From Clostridium sp. (GTDB lineage: Bacteria; Bacillota; Clostridia; Clostridiales; Clostridiaceae), in the NCBI GenBank assembly GCA_012511315.1, contig JAAZGI010000038.1, forward strand, positions 1-5,894: a stretch of DNA of 5,894 nt, given 5' to 3'. Both the position numbers and the translations under genes were made by a program. Shown here in pieces: positions 5,861 to 5,894 of this stretch (position 1 is its first letter; each line of letters starts with the position of its first letter). The notes under the pieces were generated by a model, which did no database searches, was not told the DNA's origin, and worked only from the letters and a program-made list of their open reading frames with translations.

Positions 5861-5894
5861 CGCAAGCAAGAGGTGTCCACGCCTCATCCCTCGC
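5861..5894. other. Non-coding stretch upstream of the promoter
   Basis: These last 34 bases show no recognisable gene end. On the minus strand they can form an imperfect hairpin (GCGAG pairing with CTTGC, then GAGG with CCTC, with an internal loop), cut by the window edge and without a U-tract. Any upstream gene lies outside the window. Confidence 0.4.

Noticed and set aside
5861..5894. Imperfect hairpin upstream of the promoter as terminator of an upstream gene
   Set aside because: The stem is short with an internal loop and has no U-tract, and the window ends at its edge, so it cannot be supported.

Overview
The window holds one compact operon, read entirely on the minus strand from right to left: rimP, nusA, ylxR (rnpM), ylxQ, infB, rbfA and the 5' part of nrnA. 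This order, with a DHH-family phosphoesterase directly after rbfA, is typical of Bacillota. It points to a Clostridia-type organism rather than Bacillus or Lactobacillales, where I would expect truB or another gene at that place. The moderate GC content, strong AGGAGG-type ribosome binding sites and short intergenic gaps fit this. I cannot name a genus from the sequence.

Layout from the operon start: bases 5894 to 5743 are non-coding. They carry a near-consensus sigma-A promoter (TTGATA, 17 bases, TATAGT with an extended -10 TG) and a leader of about 80 nt with a strong 12-bp hairpin followed by a short, interrupted U-tract. rimP (5742-5275) is followed after 20 bp by nusA (5254-3791, apparent TTG start), after 24 bp by ylxR (3766-3500), with an 8-bp overlap by ylxQ (3507-3205), after 15 bp by infB (3189-1042), after 1 bp by rbfA (1040-531), and with a 4-bp overlap by nrnA (534 to beyond base 1). 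There is no intergenic space large enough for another gene, and I see no real plus-strand gene.

The genes form a transcription, translation-initiation and ribosome-maturation cassette. NusA tunes RNA polymerase pausing and termination. RimP and RbfA mature the 30S subunit. IF-2 delivers initiator tRNA. YlxR and YlxQ are small RNA-binding proteins. NrnA degrades nanoRNAs and/or pAp.

I do not find a novel system here; this is a conserved housekeeping operon. The points worth a second look are the leader RNA (a weak-terminator hairpin whose 3' arm is also an 8-nt perfect complement of the rimP Shine-Dalgarno region), the non-ATG start of nusA, and long acidic C-terminal tails on both NusA and RbfA, each containing a 15-bp in-frame tandem repeat.
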